Positions 1 to 8,374 of a stretch of 64,000 nt of DNA are shown here, piece by piece. Positions within the stretch are counted from its first letter, which is position 1. The number at the start of each line of letters is the position of its first letter. Origin of the DNA: Bacteroides sp. 51 (GTDB lineage Bacteria > Bacteroidota > Bacteroidia > Bacteroidales > Bacteroidaceae); NCBI RefSeq assembly GCF_010500965.1, contig NZ_QVMI01000001.1, forward strand, positions 308,442 through 372,441. The letters are read 5' to 3'. Under the pieces are notes generated by a model. That model searched no databases and was not told where the DNA came from. It saw only the letters and a list, made by a program, of their open reading frames with translations. The position numbers and the translations under genes were made by a program.

Positions 1-1
1 C

Positions 2-1486
2 CTGACCGTAAAAGAAGCTATCGCCAAAACCAAAACATACATCACCGAAACCGGACTAGGAAAAGTAAAGGTAAACTATCGCCTGCGCGATGCCATCTTC
101 TCCCGTCAACGCTATTGGGGAGAACCATTCCCGGTATATTATAAAGATAATATGCCCCAAATGCTCCCCGAAGATTGCCTGCCGTTGGAACTTCCCGAAG
201 TAGACAAATACCTGCCTACCGAAACCGGAGAACCCCCATTGGGCAACGCAACGCACTGGGCCTGGGATACAGTAAACAAAAAAGTAGTCGACAACACCGA
301 AATAGACAACATCACCATCTTCCCGTTGGAATTAAACACCATGCCGGGATTTGCCGGTTCCTCAGCCTATTACCTGCGCTATATGGACCCAAAAGACAAC
401 GATTACCTGGTAGCACCAAACATCGTTAACTATTGGAAAAACGTAGACCTGTACGTGGGTGGTACCGAACATGCTACCGGACACTTGATCTACTCTCGTT
501 TCTGGAACAAATTCTTATTTGATATGGGCGTAGCCATCAAAGAAGAACCCTTCCAGAAGCTGATTAACCAAGGTATGATCCAGGGACGCAGTAACTTTGT
601 ATACCGCATCAAAAACTCCAATACATTCGTATCCCTGAATAAAAAAGACGAATACGATGTCACCCCATTGCATGTCGATGTAAACATCGTATCCAATGAT
701 ATACTCGACGTCGAAGCCTTTAAAGCATGGCGCCCCGAATTTGCCACCGCCGAATTTATTTTCGAAGACGATGGTAAATACATCTGCGGTTGGGCCGTTG
801 AGAAGATGAGTAAATCCATGTTCAACGTAGTAAACCCCGATGTTATTGTCGATAAATACGGAGCAGATACCCTACGTATGTACGAAATGTTCCTCGGACC
901 ATTGGAACAATCCAAACCCTGGGATACCAACGGTATTGATGGTGTTTACCGTTTCATCCGTAAATTCTGGTCGTTGTTCTACAGCCGTACCGACGAATAT
1001 TTGGTAACCGACGAACCAGCAACCAAAGATGAACTGAAAGCCTTGCATAAACTTATCAAAAAGGTTACAGGAGATATTGAACAATTCTCTTTCAACACCT
1101 CCGTAAGCGCCTTTATGATTTGTGTAAACGAACTGTTTACGTTGAAATGCAACAAGAAAGAAATCCTGAATCAACTAATCATTACCCTCTCCCCCTTTGC
1201 TCCTCACACCTGCGAAGAACTTTGGGAAACTCTGGGTAATGAAGGATCTGTTTTCGATACCCAATGGCCGGCTTACAATGAAGAATACCTAAAAGAAGAT
1301 GTAGTAAACTACACCATTTCTTTCAACGGTAAAGCACGCTTCAATATCGAATTCGCCGCCGATGCAACCAACGAACACATTCAAACCACCGTATTGAATG
1401 ATGAACGTGCCCACAAGTGGATGGAAGGTAAAGACCCTAAAAAGGTAATTATCGTACCAAAGAAGATCGTTAATATCGTAATTTAA
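2..1486 (+). CDS. leuS: Leucyl-tRNA synthetase, C-terminal part (5' end outside window)
   Basis: Class I aminoacyl-tRNA synthetase that charges tRNA-Leu with leucine in the cytoplasm. The open frame runs from the left edge with no start codon, so about 494 C-terminal residues of a protein that is usually over 900 residues in Bacteroidota are present. Visible marks are the return from the editing insertion into the catalytic core ([14 protein letters not shown]), the segment [11 protein letters not shown], and the KMSKS ATP-binding loop at 803-817 ([10 protein letters not shown]). The all-alpha anticodon-binding domain and a small C-terminal domain follow. The HIGH motif and editing domain lie upstream of the window. 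The stop is TAA, and a YitT transporter gene follows after a repeat-filled 104-bp gap. The + strand here is markedly rich in C and A. Confidence 0.97.
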   Translation: MTVKEAIAKTKTYITETGLGKVKVNYRLRDAIFSRQRYWGEPFPVYYKDNMPQMLPEDCLPLELPEVDKYLPTETGEPPLGNATHWAWDTVNKKVVDNTEIDNITIFPLELNTMPGFAGSSAYYLRYMDPKDNDYLVAPNIVNYWKNVDLYVGGTEHATGHLIYSRFWNKFLFDMGVAIKEEPFQKLINQGMIQGRSNFVYRIKNSNTFVSLNKKDEYDVTPLHVDVNIVSNDILDVEAFKAWRPEFATAEFIFEDDGKYICGWAVEKMSKSMFNVVNPDVIVDKYGADTLRMYEMFLGPLEQSKPWDTNGIDGVYRFIRKFWSLFYSRTDEYLVTDEPATKDELKALHKLIKKVTGDIEQFSFNTSVSAFMICVNELFTLKCNKKEILNQLIITLSPFAPHTCEELWETLGNEGSVFDTQWPAYNEEYLKEDVVNYTISFNGKARFNIEFAADATNEHIQTTVLNDERAHKWMEGKDPKKVIIVPKKIVNIVI

Positions 1487-1590
1487 GTTTTGAGTTATAA
1501 GTTTTGAGTTATGAGTTTACCATGCGGCACTAAAACTCATAACTCATAACTCATAACTCATAACTCATAACCCATAACTCAAAACTCAAC
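1487..1590. repeat. Heptamer tandem repeat with inverted arms (aactcat)n
   Basis: The gap between leuS and the YitT gene is almost wholly made of a seven-base unit, aactcat and its complement atgagtt. The left part carries two degenerate copies in one orientation and the right part at least six in the other, so a transcript could fold into a long hairpin. It starts directly after the leuS stop and ends at the YitT start codon, so it could work as a terminator or mRNA stabiliser. It could also be slippage-prone DNA with no role. Confidence 0.85.
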
Positions 1591-2472
1591 ATGTATAAAC
1601 CCACTAAATCCGATATTCTACGCGAATTCAAAGATTTAATCTTCATTACATTCGGATTATGTTGTTACGCAATGGGTTGGGCGGCATTCTTGCTGCCCTA
1701 TCAGATAACTACCGGGGGAGTAACCGGTATCTCGGCTATTGTTTTCTATGCCACCGGATTCCCACTCCAATACACCTACTTTATTATCAATGCTATACTC
1801 ATGGCCTTTGCCATGAAAATAATGGGAGCCAAATTCACCATTAAAACTGGTTTCGCTATCTTTATGCTCACCTTCCTTTTGGGATTCTTCCAACAAGTCG
1901 TAGGAGATACAAAGATTATTGGTGAAGGGCAGGAGTTTATGGCATGTATTGTCGGCGCAGCTCTCTGCGGACTAGGATTGGGTATAGTCTTTATCAATAA
2001 CGGAAGCACCGGAGGAACGGATATCATTGCCGCTGTAGTCAACAAATACCGCGACGTAACCTTCGGACGCATGATTCTCTATTGCGATATTATCATCATC
2101 TCTTCCTGTTATTTTGTCTTCGAAGACTGGAAACGCGTCGTATTCGGTTTTGTTACGCTAATCGTTATCAGCTATATTCTCGATATGGTGATCAACAGTG
2201 CGCGTCAATCCGTACAGTTCCTTATCTTCTCCAAAGATTACCAGAAAATAGCCGACCGCATCATTTCCGAAACACACCGTGGAGTAACCGTACTGGACGG
2301 AACCGGATGGTACAGCAAAAACGATGTTAAAGTGCTTGTTGTACTAGCCAAAAAAAGCCAATCCGTAGGTATATTCCGGTTAGTTAAAGACATCGATCCC
2401 AATGCTTTCATCTCCCAAAGTTCCGTTATTGGAGTTTATGGAGAAGGATTCGATCGTATAAAAGTGAAGTGA
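1591..2472 (+). CDS. YitT family membrane protein
   Basis: A 293-residue inner-membrane protein with the usual YitT architecture. Residues 1-200 hold five to six hydrophobic segments (the DUF161-type region, rich in Gly: GGVTGISAIV, GSTGGTDIIAAV). Residues 205-290 form a soluble DUF2179 tail with the mark GVTVLDGTGWY. The substrate of most YitT proteins is unknown. Length and domain order are normal. It starts right after the heptamer repeat and is followed by a second repeat block and then rdgB, all on the same strand, so leuS, this gene and rdgB may be co-transcribed. Family assignment is firm; function is not. Confidence 0.92.
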   Translation: MYKPTKSDILREFKDLIFITFGLCCYAMGWAAFLLPYQITTGGVTGISAIVFYATGFPLQYTYFIINAILMAFAMKIMGAKFTIKTGFAIFMLTFLLGFFQQVVGDTKIIGEGQEFMACIVGAALCGLGLGIVFINNGSTGGTDIIAAVVNKYRDVTFGRMILYCDIIIISSCYFVFEDWKRVVFGFVTLIVISYILDMVINSARQSVQFLIFSKDYQKIADRIISETHRGVTVLDGTGWYSKNDVKVLVVLAKKSQSVGIFRLVKDIDPNAFISQSSVIGVYGEGFDRIKVK

Positions 2473-2598
2473 TTTACGATTTGACGATTTACTATTTACG
2501 ATTGAAGTTAGTTAGTAAATAGTGATATAGCAAATCGTCAAATTGTAAATACCAAGTATCTCCAATCGTAAATAGTAAATCGTCAAATTGTAAATTTA
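2473..2598. repeat. Second heptamer-type repeat block with inverted arms
   Basis: The 126-bp gap before rdgB is built of variants of tttacga, tttgacga and tttacta, followed by their complements (aatcgtcaaattgtaaat occurs twice). Like the block before the YitT gene it has a period of about seven bases and can fold back on itself, yet its unit sequence is different. Nothing else is visible in the gap. Confidence 0.8.
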
Positions 2599-3168
2599 AT
2601 GAAGTTAGTTTTCGCTACCAACAATCCCCATAAACTGGAAGAAGTATCTCAAATACTGGGAGATAAAATAGAAGTATTAAGCCTTGCAGACATCAACTGC
2701 AATGTAGATATCCCCGAAACCTCAGATACATTAGAAGGAAATGCATTACTCAAAGCAGAATACATCTATCAAAACTACGGATTTAATGCTTTTGCTGACG
2801 ATACAGGCCTTGAAATAGAAGCATTAAACAATGAGCCTGGCGTTTACTCTGCACGATATGCAGGAGAAGAAAAGAGCGCTCAGGCCAATATGCTGAAAGT
2901 ATTGGAAAAACTGGAAGGTATAGAAAACCGCAGAGCACAGTTCCGCACTGCTATTTCACTTATACTGGATGGCAAAACTTATCTCTTCGAAGGCATCATC
3001 AAAGGAACCATTATCAAAGAAAAGAGGGGAGAAGCAGGCTTCGGATATGATCCCATTTTCATACCTGATGGTTATAACAAGACCTTTGCAGAATTAGGTA
3101 ATGATGTAAAGAACGAAATCAGCCACCGGGCCTTGGCTGTAAATAAGTTATGCGAATTCCTGGCCTAA
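2599..3168 (+). CDS. rdgB: RdgB/HAM1 non-canonical purine NTP pyrophosphatase
   Basis: A cytoplasmic nucleotide-pool cleaning enzyme that hydrolyses dITP, XTP and ITP to monophosphate and pyrophosphate. The 189-residue length is typical. The N-terminal nucleotide-binding motif is [10 protein letters not shown] at residues 5-14, followed by [12 protein letters not shown] with the metal-binding Asp residues and [20 protein letters not shown] near residue 150 and SHRALA near the C-terminus complete the family signature. The start follows the repeat block closely. It is the last of three + strand genes, followed by an inverted-repeat element and then genes on the other strand. Confidence 0.96.
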   Translation: MKLVFATNNPHKLEEVSQILGDKIEVLSLADINCNVDIPETSDTLEGNALLKAEYIYQNYGFNAFADDTGLEIEALNNEPGVYSARYAGEEKSAQANMLKVLEKLEGIENRRAQFRTAISLILDGKTYLFEGIIKGTIIKEKRGEAGFGYDPIFIPDGYNKTFAELGNDVKNEISHRALAVNKLCEFLA

Positions 3169-3181
3169 ATCAATCCCATCC

Positions 3182-3261
3182 CGTCATTGCGAACGTAGTG
3201 AAGCAATCCAGATTATGCACACTGTGAACTGGATTGCTTCGGGTAAACCCTCGCAATGACG
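3182..3261. repeat. Interspersed palindromic element, family A, copy 1
   Basis: The arms are 3182-3211 and 3229-3261. Both carry cgtcattgcgaa/g at the outer end and gaagcaatccag at the inner end, with a short spacer. The same sequence returns at 11546-11639 and as a half copy at 24606-24620. It resembles a palindromic repeat of the cgtcattgcga...gaagcaatcc type that I recall from several unrelated bacterial genomes. It may also end the rdgB transcript. Confidence 0.85.
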
Positions 3262-3311
3262 TGATGGAATTAACTTATGCTACTCTTTTTTAATATGTAA
3301 TATTTCAATAA

Positions 3312-3986
3312 CTACTCAATAGTAGGAGCTTCTACAGTTGGCTCAGGGATAACAGGAGGTGGAGGAGCAGGTAATTCTGCCGGAGTAACATCCGCTTCCT
3401 CTTTCGTCAGATCTCTGTAAATTACAGCAAAGCAACCCAACATAACCGCGTTATAAATCAACATCAAAGCGATAACCAATAATGGTCCAAGGAAAGGAAT
3501 AAGAGCAAATATAAGAGTCAGGATATAATTAGCAATACCCAATATGAATATAACAAAGAAGATTGTCCATTTATATCCGTATGTAGCGTGATTACTCCGA
3601 ATCAGAGCCTCAGATGGAGAAATCCCTTTATCAAACATAATAAATATAGCCAGACACCAGCCTAAAGCGATTACATAAGCCGGAATAATAACGAAAAGCA
3701 GAGCCGGGAAAATAGACATAAACATCAATCCCAACAGGTTAAAGAACTCTCCCATATATTTCCGATATTTAGCATCAAAAATAAACGTAGGAGAAATAAC
3801 TTTCCCTTTACTTAATTCAGCAGGAATAGTAGCCATAGCAATTGTTGTACCTACATTCAAATAGGGAATCCAAAAAGTGATTGCCCACAACAATACAGCA
3901 CCCAACAACGAAACCGCGTTTTTCAAACCGATGCTAAATCCTTCCTGGAGTACACCGCCAACCGTAATTTTTTTCACTACACTCAT
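3312..3986 (-). CDS. Membrane protein with proline-rich tail, unknown function
   Basis: I do not recognise a named family. The 224 residues hold five to six hydrophobic segments between about 25 and 190 (for example GAVLLWAITFWIPYL and LLVIALMLIYNAVML). The soluble C-terminal tail is rich in Pro and Glu (ELPAPPPPVIPEPTVEAP). The N-terminus is short and without a signal peptide, so the protein is probably an inner-membrane protein. It lies downstream of nadA on the same strand after a 106-bp AT-rich gap, so joint transcription is possible but not shown. Confidence 0.75.
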   Translation of the reverse strand: MSVVKKITVGGVLQEGFSIGLKNAVSLLGAVLLWAITFWIPYLNVGTTIAMATIPAELSKGKVISPTFIFDAKYRKYMGEFFNLLGLMFMSIFPALLFVIIPAYVIALGWCLAIFIMFDKGISPSEALIRSNHATYGYKWTIFFVIFILGIANYILTLIFALIPFLGPLLVIALMLIYNAVMLGCFAVIYRDLTKEEADVTPAELPAPPPPVIPEPTVEAPTIE

Positions 3987-4092
3987 ACAATATTAGATTA
4001 AATTAGAAAAATTAACCACAAATATATAAAATTTATCCAATTAACCTAATAATCTGCAAGTTATATCAATATAAATAAGTACAATTGTCTAT

Positions 4093-5085
4093 TTACAACC
4101 CTAGTTGCTCAGAAATATCTAACATCCGTTTAATAGGCTTCACAGCTTCTTTAGCAATATCAGGATCAACTTCTATCTCAGGGAATTCGTATTTAAGGCA
4201 ATTATAAAGCTTTTCCAGCGTATTCAACCGCATAAAGCTACATTCATTGCATGCACATGTACTATCGTTAGGAGGGGCAGGAATAAACGTTTTATCGGGT
4301 GCTTGTTTCTGCATCTCATGCAGAATGCCCGATTCAGTAGCTACAATGAATCTCTTCACTTCACTCTTCGTTGCAAATTTCAATAATGCAGCCGTAGAAC
4401 CAATATAATCAGCCAACTTCAATACTGTACTTTTACATTCGGGATGGGCAAGTACCAAAGCATCCGGGTACTGTGCTTTCAGCTCTACGATCTTCTCCAC
4501 AGAAAACTGTTCATGTACATGGCAGGCACCATCCCAAAGCAACATATTTCTGTTCGTAATAGAGTTAATATAATTACCCAGATTCCGGTCCGGACCAAAG
4601 ATTATTTTCTCATCTTTAGGGAAACTTTCAACGATCTGCTTGGCGTTGGTCGATGTAACTACCACATCAGTTACCGCCTTTACCGCAGCTGTTGTATTTA
4701 CGTAGGATATCACCGTATATCCAGGATGCTCTTTGACAAATTGTGCAAACTTATCGGCCGGACAGCTGTCGGCCAACGAACAGCCAGCATTCAGGTCAGG
4801 AACCAGCACTTTCTTATCCGGACAAAGCACTTTGGCAGTCTCGCCCATAAAATGAACACCACACAATACAATAATGTCGGCAGTGGTTTTTGCCGCCCAT
4901 TGAGCCAAAGCCAGACTATCGCCAACAAAATCCGCTATATCTTGTATTTCACCCTCCTGGTAGTAGTGCGCCAGGATAACAGCATTTTTTTCTTTTCTCA
5001 GTCTGTCGATAGCCACTTTCAAATCGATGTCCTTGTCCACCGGCTCATTCACAAAACCAGTTTTCAACCATTCGTCTTTTTTCAT
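4093..5085 (-). CDS. nadA: Quinolinate synthase A
   Basis: Condenses iminoaspartate (made by NadB) with dihydroxyacetone phosphate to form quinolinate, the precursor of NAD. It is a cytoplasmic 4Fe-4S enzyme. The 330-residue length fits the family. Seen in sequence: AVILAHYYQEGEIQDIAD near the N-terminus, VLCGVHFMGETAKVL, the Cys-bearing DLNAGCSLADSC, VLAHPECKS, and the C-terminal DSTCACNECSFMRLN, which together supply the cluster ligands. nadB lies about 12.6 kb away on the same strand; nadC is not in the window. The start ATG opens into a long AT-rich gap shared with the divergent methyltransferase gene. Confidence 0.97.
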   Translation of the reverse strand: MKKDEWLKTGFVNEPVDKDIDLKVAIDRLRKEKNAVILAHYYQEGEIQDIADFVGDSLALAQWAAKTTADIIVLCGVHFMGETAKVLCPDKKVLVPDLNAGCSLADSCPADKFAQFVKEHPGYTVISYVNTTAAVKAVTDVVVTSTNAKQIVESFPKDEKIIFGPDRNLGNYINSITNRNMLLWDGACHVHEQFSVEKIVELKAQYPDALVLAHPECKSTVLKLADYIGSTAALLKFATKSEVKRFIVATESGILHEMQKQAPDKTFIPAPPNDSTCACNECSFMRLNTLEKLYNCLKYEFPEIEVDPDIAKEAVKPIKRMLDISEQLGL

Positions 5086-5538
5086 TATTAAATTATTTAT
5101 TCTTTAGTTTTAAGAAAAAAATCTATGGTGATAATATTAGCCTGTTAATAGTGTTATTAATTTGGTTGTCTTTTTCTTGTTTATTAAGATATTAGTCTTA
5201 GAATGATGACTGTTAGTACAGTATTAACAAGACAAAAAAGAAATGAGTTATTGATTATCAGGCATCTATTATACTGTTTCAACAACCTGTTGATAAAGTG
5301 CAAAGTTAAGAACTTTATGATATAAACATCCTGTTAATAGCTGAAAAAAGTGTTTAATCTACAATTGAAAATTCCATCAAACTTTTTTGGATTGTTCATT
5401 TCCGGGCGAACTTATAAGTAATTATTAGATTCCAAAATAATTGGAAGAGATTTCTTTGATGTTTTATCAATAAGTTTTCCACTGTTTTCAACAACCCTTT
5501 CCACAAAACAAAGTACTTTTGTGGAAAAGTATAAAACC
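5086..5538. other. AT-rich divergent gap with DnaA-box-like cluster
   Basis: A gap of about 450 bp between divergent nadA and a SpoU methyltransferase gene. Four 9-mers close to the DnaA box TTWTNCACA lie on the + strand at 5464 (TTATCAATA), 5475 (TTTTCCACT), 5485 (TTTTCAACA) and 5497 (CTTTCCACA). They are spaced 10-12 bp apart, about one helical turn. An exact match in reverse orientation, TTTTCCACA, lies at 5520-5528, and TTATCAACA in reverse at 5288-5296. The rest is very AT-rich, with several CTGTTAATA words (about 5141 and 5331). The layout resembles a replication-origin box array next to an unwinding region. dnaA is not in the window, so this is a candidate only. Confidence 0.4.
5514..5521 (+). 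promoter_or_regulatory. Bacteroidota -7 element for the SpoU methyltransferase
   Basis: TACTTTTG fits TAnnTTTG. It predicts a transcript start about 7 bp downstream, just before the ATG at 5539. This argues against the in-frame GTG at 5521, which overlaps the element itself. Confidence 0.5.
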
Positions 5539-6069
5539 ATGCGTAAACTAAAAATAACCGAGCTGAACAGAATTACTCCCGAAGAATTTGCAGCCACCCG
5601 AAAACTACCTTTGGTAGTGGTATTGGATGATATCAGAAGCCTTCACAATATAGGTTCGGTATTCCGTACTTCGGATGCTTTTTGTATAGAATGCATCTAT
5701 CTGTGTGGTATTACTGCTGTTCCTCCACATCCTGAAATGCATAAAACCGCATTAGGTGCCGAGTTTACTGTGAATTGGAAATATGTAAAGAACACAGTAG
5801 ATGCTGTTGAAGAACTCAAACAGGAAGGATATATAGTCTACTCGGTGGAACAGGCTGAAGGGAGCGTGATGCTTAATGAATTATCTTTAGACAGATCTAA
5901 AAAGTACGCGGTTATTATGGGAAATGAGGTAAAAGGAGTGAAACAAGAAGTGATTGACCACTCGCATGGATGTATTGAAATACCCCAATACGGAACTAAA
6001 CATTCGCTGAATGTGTCGGTTACTGCCGGAATTGTGATCTGGGATTTATTTAATAAGCTTAAAGATTAA
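5539..6069 (+). CDS. TrmH/SpoU family RNA methyltransferase
   Basis: An AdoMet-dependent 2'-O-ribose methyltransferase of the SPOUT class acting on tRNA or rRNA; the target cannot be told from sequence. The three SpoU motifs are present: motif 1 LHNIGSVFRTSDAF (Arg), motif 2 YAVIMGNEVKGV, and motif 3 IPQYGTKHSLNVSVTAGI with the trefoil-knot Asn. From ATG 5539 it is 176 residues, a minimal catalytic domain without an extra RNA-binding domain, as usual in Bacteroidota. The in-frame GTG at 5521 is less likely because it overlaps a promoter element. It is transcribed away from nadA. Confidence 0.93.
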   Translation: MRKLKITELNRITPEEFAATRKLPLVVVLDDIRSLHNIGSVFRTSDAFCIECIYLCGITAVPPHPEMHKTALGAEFTVNWKYVKNTVDAVEELKQEGYIVYSVEQAEGSVMLNELSLDRSKKYAVIMGNEVKGVKQEVIDHSHGCIEIPQYGTKHSLNVSVTAGIVIWDLFNKLKD

Positions 6070-6219
6070 TATATTAATTTCTATAATTACTCTGTCTGTT
6101 TTGTTAATTTTCCGTTAAAATCATTTTATTAACTACTCTGTTAATAACTACGTTAATGTGTTGCTATTTACTTTAAGTATTTTTCGATTAACCATTATTT
6201 AATCAATACTAAAAGTAAA

Positions 6220-7632
6220 ATGAAAACAAGAATTTCTATCTTTTTCCTGCTGATAGCAGGTTATGTCAGTGGCCAGAATCTGGAATGGATTTATAGTGTT
6301 GAAACTTCTCCCTGGCAAAAAGAAAAGGCGATTAAACCTTTAAAGTCAGTATCCGATATCTCCATTGATATTGATGTTTCCGATCAAAAAGCCCAGTATA
6401 TTGATGGTTTTGGCGGTTGTTTCAATGAGATGGGTTGGGATGCATTGATGACACTTACTCCGCAGGAACGGGATAATGTAATACAAAACCTTTTCAGTTC
6501 TTCACAATCTAATTATACGTATTGTCGTATGCCGATTGGTGCCAGTGATTATGGTCTTGGATTTTATTCGTTGAATGATGTAGCTGATGATTTTAACATG
6601 ATAAATTTCAATATACATCGCGATCGCTACATCCTCATTCCTTATATAAAAGCAGCTTTGCAGAAAAATCCGGATATGAAGATCTTTGCTTCACCCTGGT
6701 GTCCACCTGCATGGATGAAAAGTAATAATCATTATGCCGGAAATACCAATGGAAACGGAACAGATTATAATGGTATGCCGGAAGAAAAGATAACCGAAAC
6801 CCCTACCACAGCCTTTAAAATGGAACGTGGATACCTGAAATCTTATGCTCTTTATTTTACTAAATTCATTCAAGCATACGAGAAAGAAGGGATAAATGTT
6901 GAAGCTATTCATGTGCAGAATGAACCTTGTTCCAATCAGATCTTTCCAAGTTGTAACTGGCGTTCCGAAGACCTGGCTTATTTTATCAGTGATTTCTTAG
7001 GACCTAAGTTTGAAGAGGAGAAAATTAAATCAGATATTTATTTTGGTACCATTAACCGGGATAACCCAAATTATACAAAAACTGCACTCGACAATGATAA
7101 AGCTGCAAAATACATCAAAGGTGTAGGGTTTCAGTGGGCGGGTAAAGGTGCTATTCCTACTATCCATAAAGAATATCCACAGCTGAAAATCATGCAAACC
7201 GAATCCGAATGTGGAAATGGAGCAAACGATTGGGCAGCTGCGGAGTATACCTGGGGACTGATTAATCATTATCTAAACAATGGCGCCAATGTATATGCTT
7301 ATTGGAATATGGTATTGGATGATACCGGTAAGAGTATGTGGGGATGGAAGCAAAATGCTCTTATTTCTATAAATAAAGAAACTGGTAAAGTAACATATAA
7401 CCCAGAGTTTTACATCATGAAGCATGTATCTCATTTTGTTTCTTCCGGTGCATACCGACTATTAACCTTAGCCGAAAAAAACGATCATCTGGCTTTTATA
7501 AACCCTGATGGAAAAATAATAGTAGTGGTAGTTAATAAGGAAAATACAGAGAAAACTATTCATATACAGATTAATGGAAAAGTATATCCTGTATCTATGA
7601 AAGCAAAATCATTTAATACGTTTTCTATCTGA
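6220..7632 (+). CDS. Secreted GH30 family glycoside hydrolase (glucosylceramidase-like)
   Basis: A retaining beta-glycosidase of family GH30, whose members act on beta-glucosyl or beta-1,6-glucan linkages. The 470 residues start with a signal peptide ending near GYVSGQ, so the enzyme is exported. QYIDGFGGCFNEMGW opens the (beta/alpha)8 barrel. The acid/base is Glu235 in HVQNEP and the nucleophile Glu328 in MQTESECG. ASPWCPPAWMKSN and YAYWNMVLDD are further family marks, and a short beta-sandwich region ends the protein. No lipobox is seen. It stands alone with no SusC/SusD genes nearby, so its substrate cannot be inferred from context. Confidence 0.94.
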   Translation: MKTRISIFFLLIAGYVSGQNLEWIYSVETSPWQKEKAIKPLKSVSDISIDIDVSDQKAQYIDGFGGCFNEMGWDALMTLTPQERDNVIQNLFSSSQSNYTYCRMPIGASDYGLGFYSLNDVADDFNMINFNIHRDRYILIPYIKAALQKNPDMKIFASPWCPPAWMKSNNHYAGNTNGNGTDYNGMPEEKITETPTTAFKMERGYLKSYALYFTKFIQAYEKEGINVEAIHVQNEPCSNQIFPSCNWRSEDLAYFISDFLGPKFEEEKIKSDIYFGTINRDNPNYTKTALDNDKAAKYIKGVGFQWAGKGAIPTIHKEYPQLKIMQTESECGNGANDWAAAEYTWGLINHYLNNGANVYAYWNMVLDDTGKSMWGWKQNALISINKETGKVTYNPEFYIMKHVSHFVSSGAYRLLTLAEKNDHLAFINPDGKIIVVVVNKENTEKTIHIQINGKVYPVSMKAKSFNTFSI

Positions 7633-7651
7633 TTTTACAATGATAATGGCA

Positions 7652-8254
7652 TTATAATTGTCCGTTTTCAACCAGCAATACGACTCGTTCGGTAAGTTTA
7701 TCTTCGCCCAGCGGGTCGTATTCTTTTTTAAGGCTGGCTCCGAATAATCCGGCAAAGGTTTGGTAAAATCCCGCTTTGAAGGGTCCCATAAAAGCTTTTA
7801 CTAATTCATAGGAGGACTGATTAGACTCTCTGTCAACCAGTTTAATAAGGAGTTTGCCTTGCGAAAAAGAAAGCTTTTTCATTTGTGCGGTATATTGTTC
7901 TTTCAGCCCTTTTTCCACACGTTTAATGTGTTTATCTTTTGCTTTTTTGTCGGGTAAGGTTTCCAGATATTCGTAGGTTTCGATAATAGCGCGTTGTATC
8001 TCTTTGGCAATGGGTAGGGTTCTTTTTACATTACGTATCAGCCGATCGTATTCTTGCCTTTCTTTATTATTCTTGAATTTCAGCGGTTTAAAGATAAGGA
8101 CTTCTCTTAACTGCACACAAGGAATAGTGTCTCCCTGATATACACACATCGGAACAAGATAGATTTTATTATTTTGTTCGTCCTGTGCTTTACAAAGAAA
8201 CATTCCTGTAAATATGAACAGGTTAATAATTAATAGGTTAAGCCGCTTAATCAT
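7652..8254 (-). CDS. DUF4294 family protein, secreted
   Basis: A Bacteroidota-specific family of unknown function. The 200 residues begin with a hydrophobic signal segment (LLIINLFIFTGMFLCKAQ), followed by YLVPMCVYQGDTIPCVQL. A long, basic, helix-rich middle comes next (residues 55-135, many Lys and Glu, probably coiled), then a Gly-rich conserved end (GPFKAGFYQTFAGLFG). It converges with the GH30 gene, with 19 bp between the stops. The family name rests on recall of the CVYQGDTIP and KAGFYQTFA type signatures. Confidence 0.8.
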   Translation of the reverse strand: MIKRLNLLIINLFIFTGMFLCKAQDEQNNKIYLVPMCVYQGDTIPCVQLREVLIFKPLKFKNNKERQEYDRLIRNVKRTLPIAKEIQRAIIETYEYLETLPDKKAKDKHIKRVEKGLKEQYTAQMKKLSFSQGKLLIKLVDRESNQSSYELVKAFMGPFKAGFYQTFAGLFGASLKKEYDPLGEDKLTERVVLLVENGQL

Positions 8255-8307
8255 AGGTACAAAAATAAACGATTAATTTATATTCTTTTCCGGGAATCGT
8301 ATTTTTC

Positions 8308-8339
8308 CTTGTCGTATTAACTTTATTAAGCTAACTTCG
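8308..8339 (+). promoter_or_regulatory. Promoter of the helix-hairpin-helix protein gene
   Basis: CTTG at 8308-8311, then exactly 20 bp, then TAACTTCG at 8332-8339. This is close to the Bacteroidota consensus TTTG/TAnnTTTG, and the predicted start lies about 28 bp before the ATG at 8375. Confidence 0.55.
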
Positions 8340-8374
8340 CCGCCGATTTTAGCAAACACACACCAATAAATACG

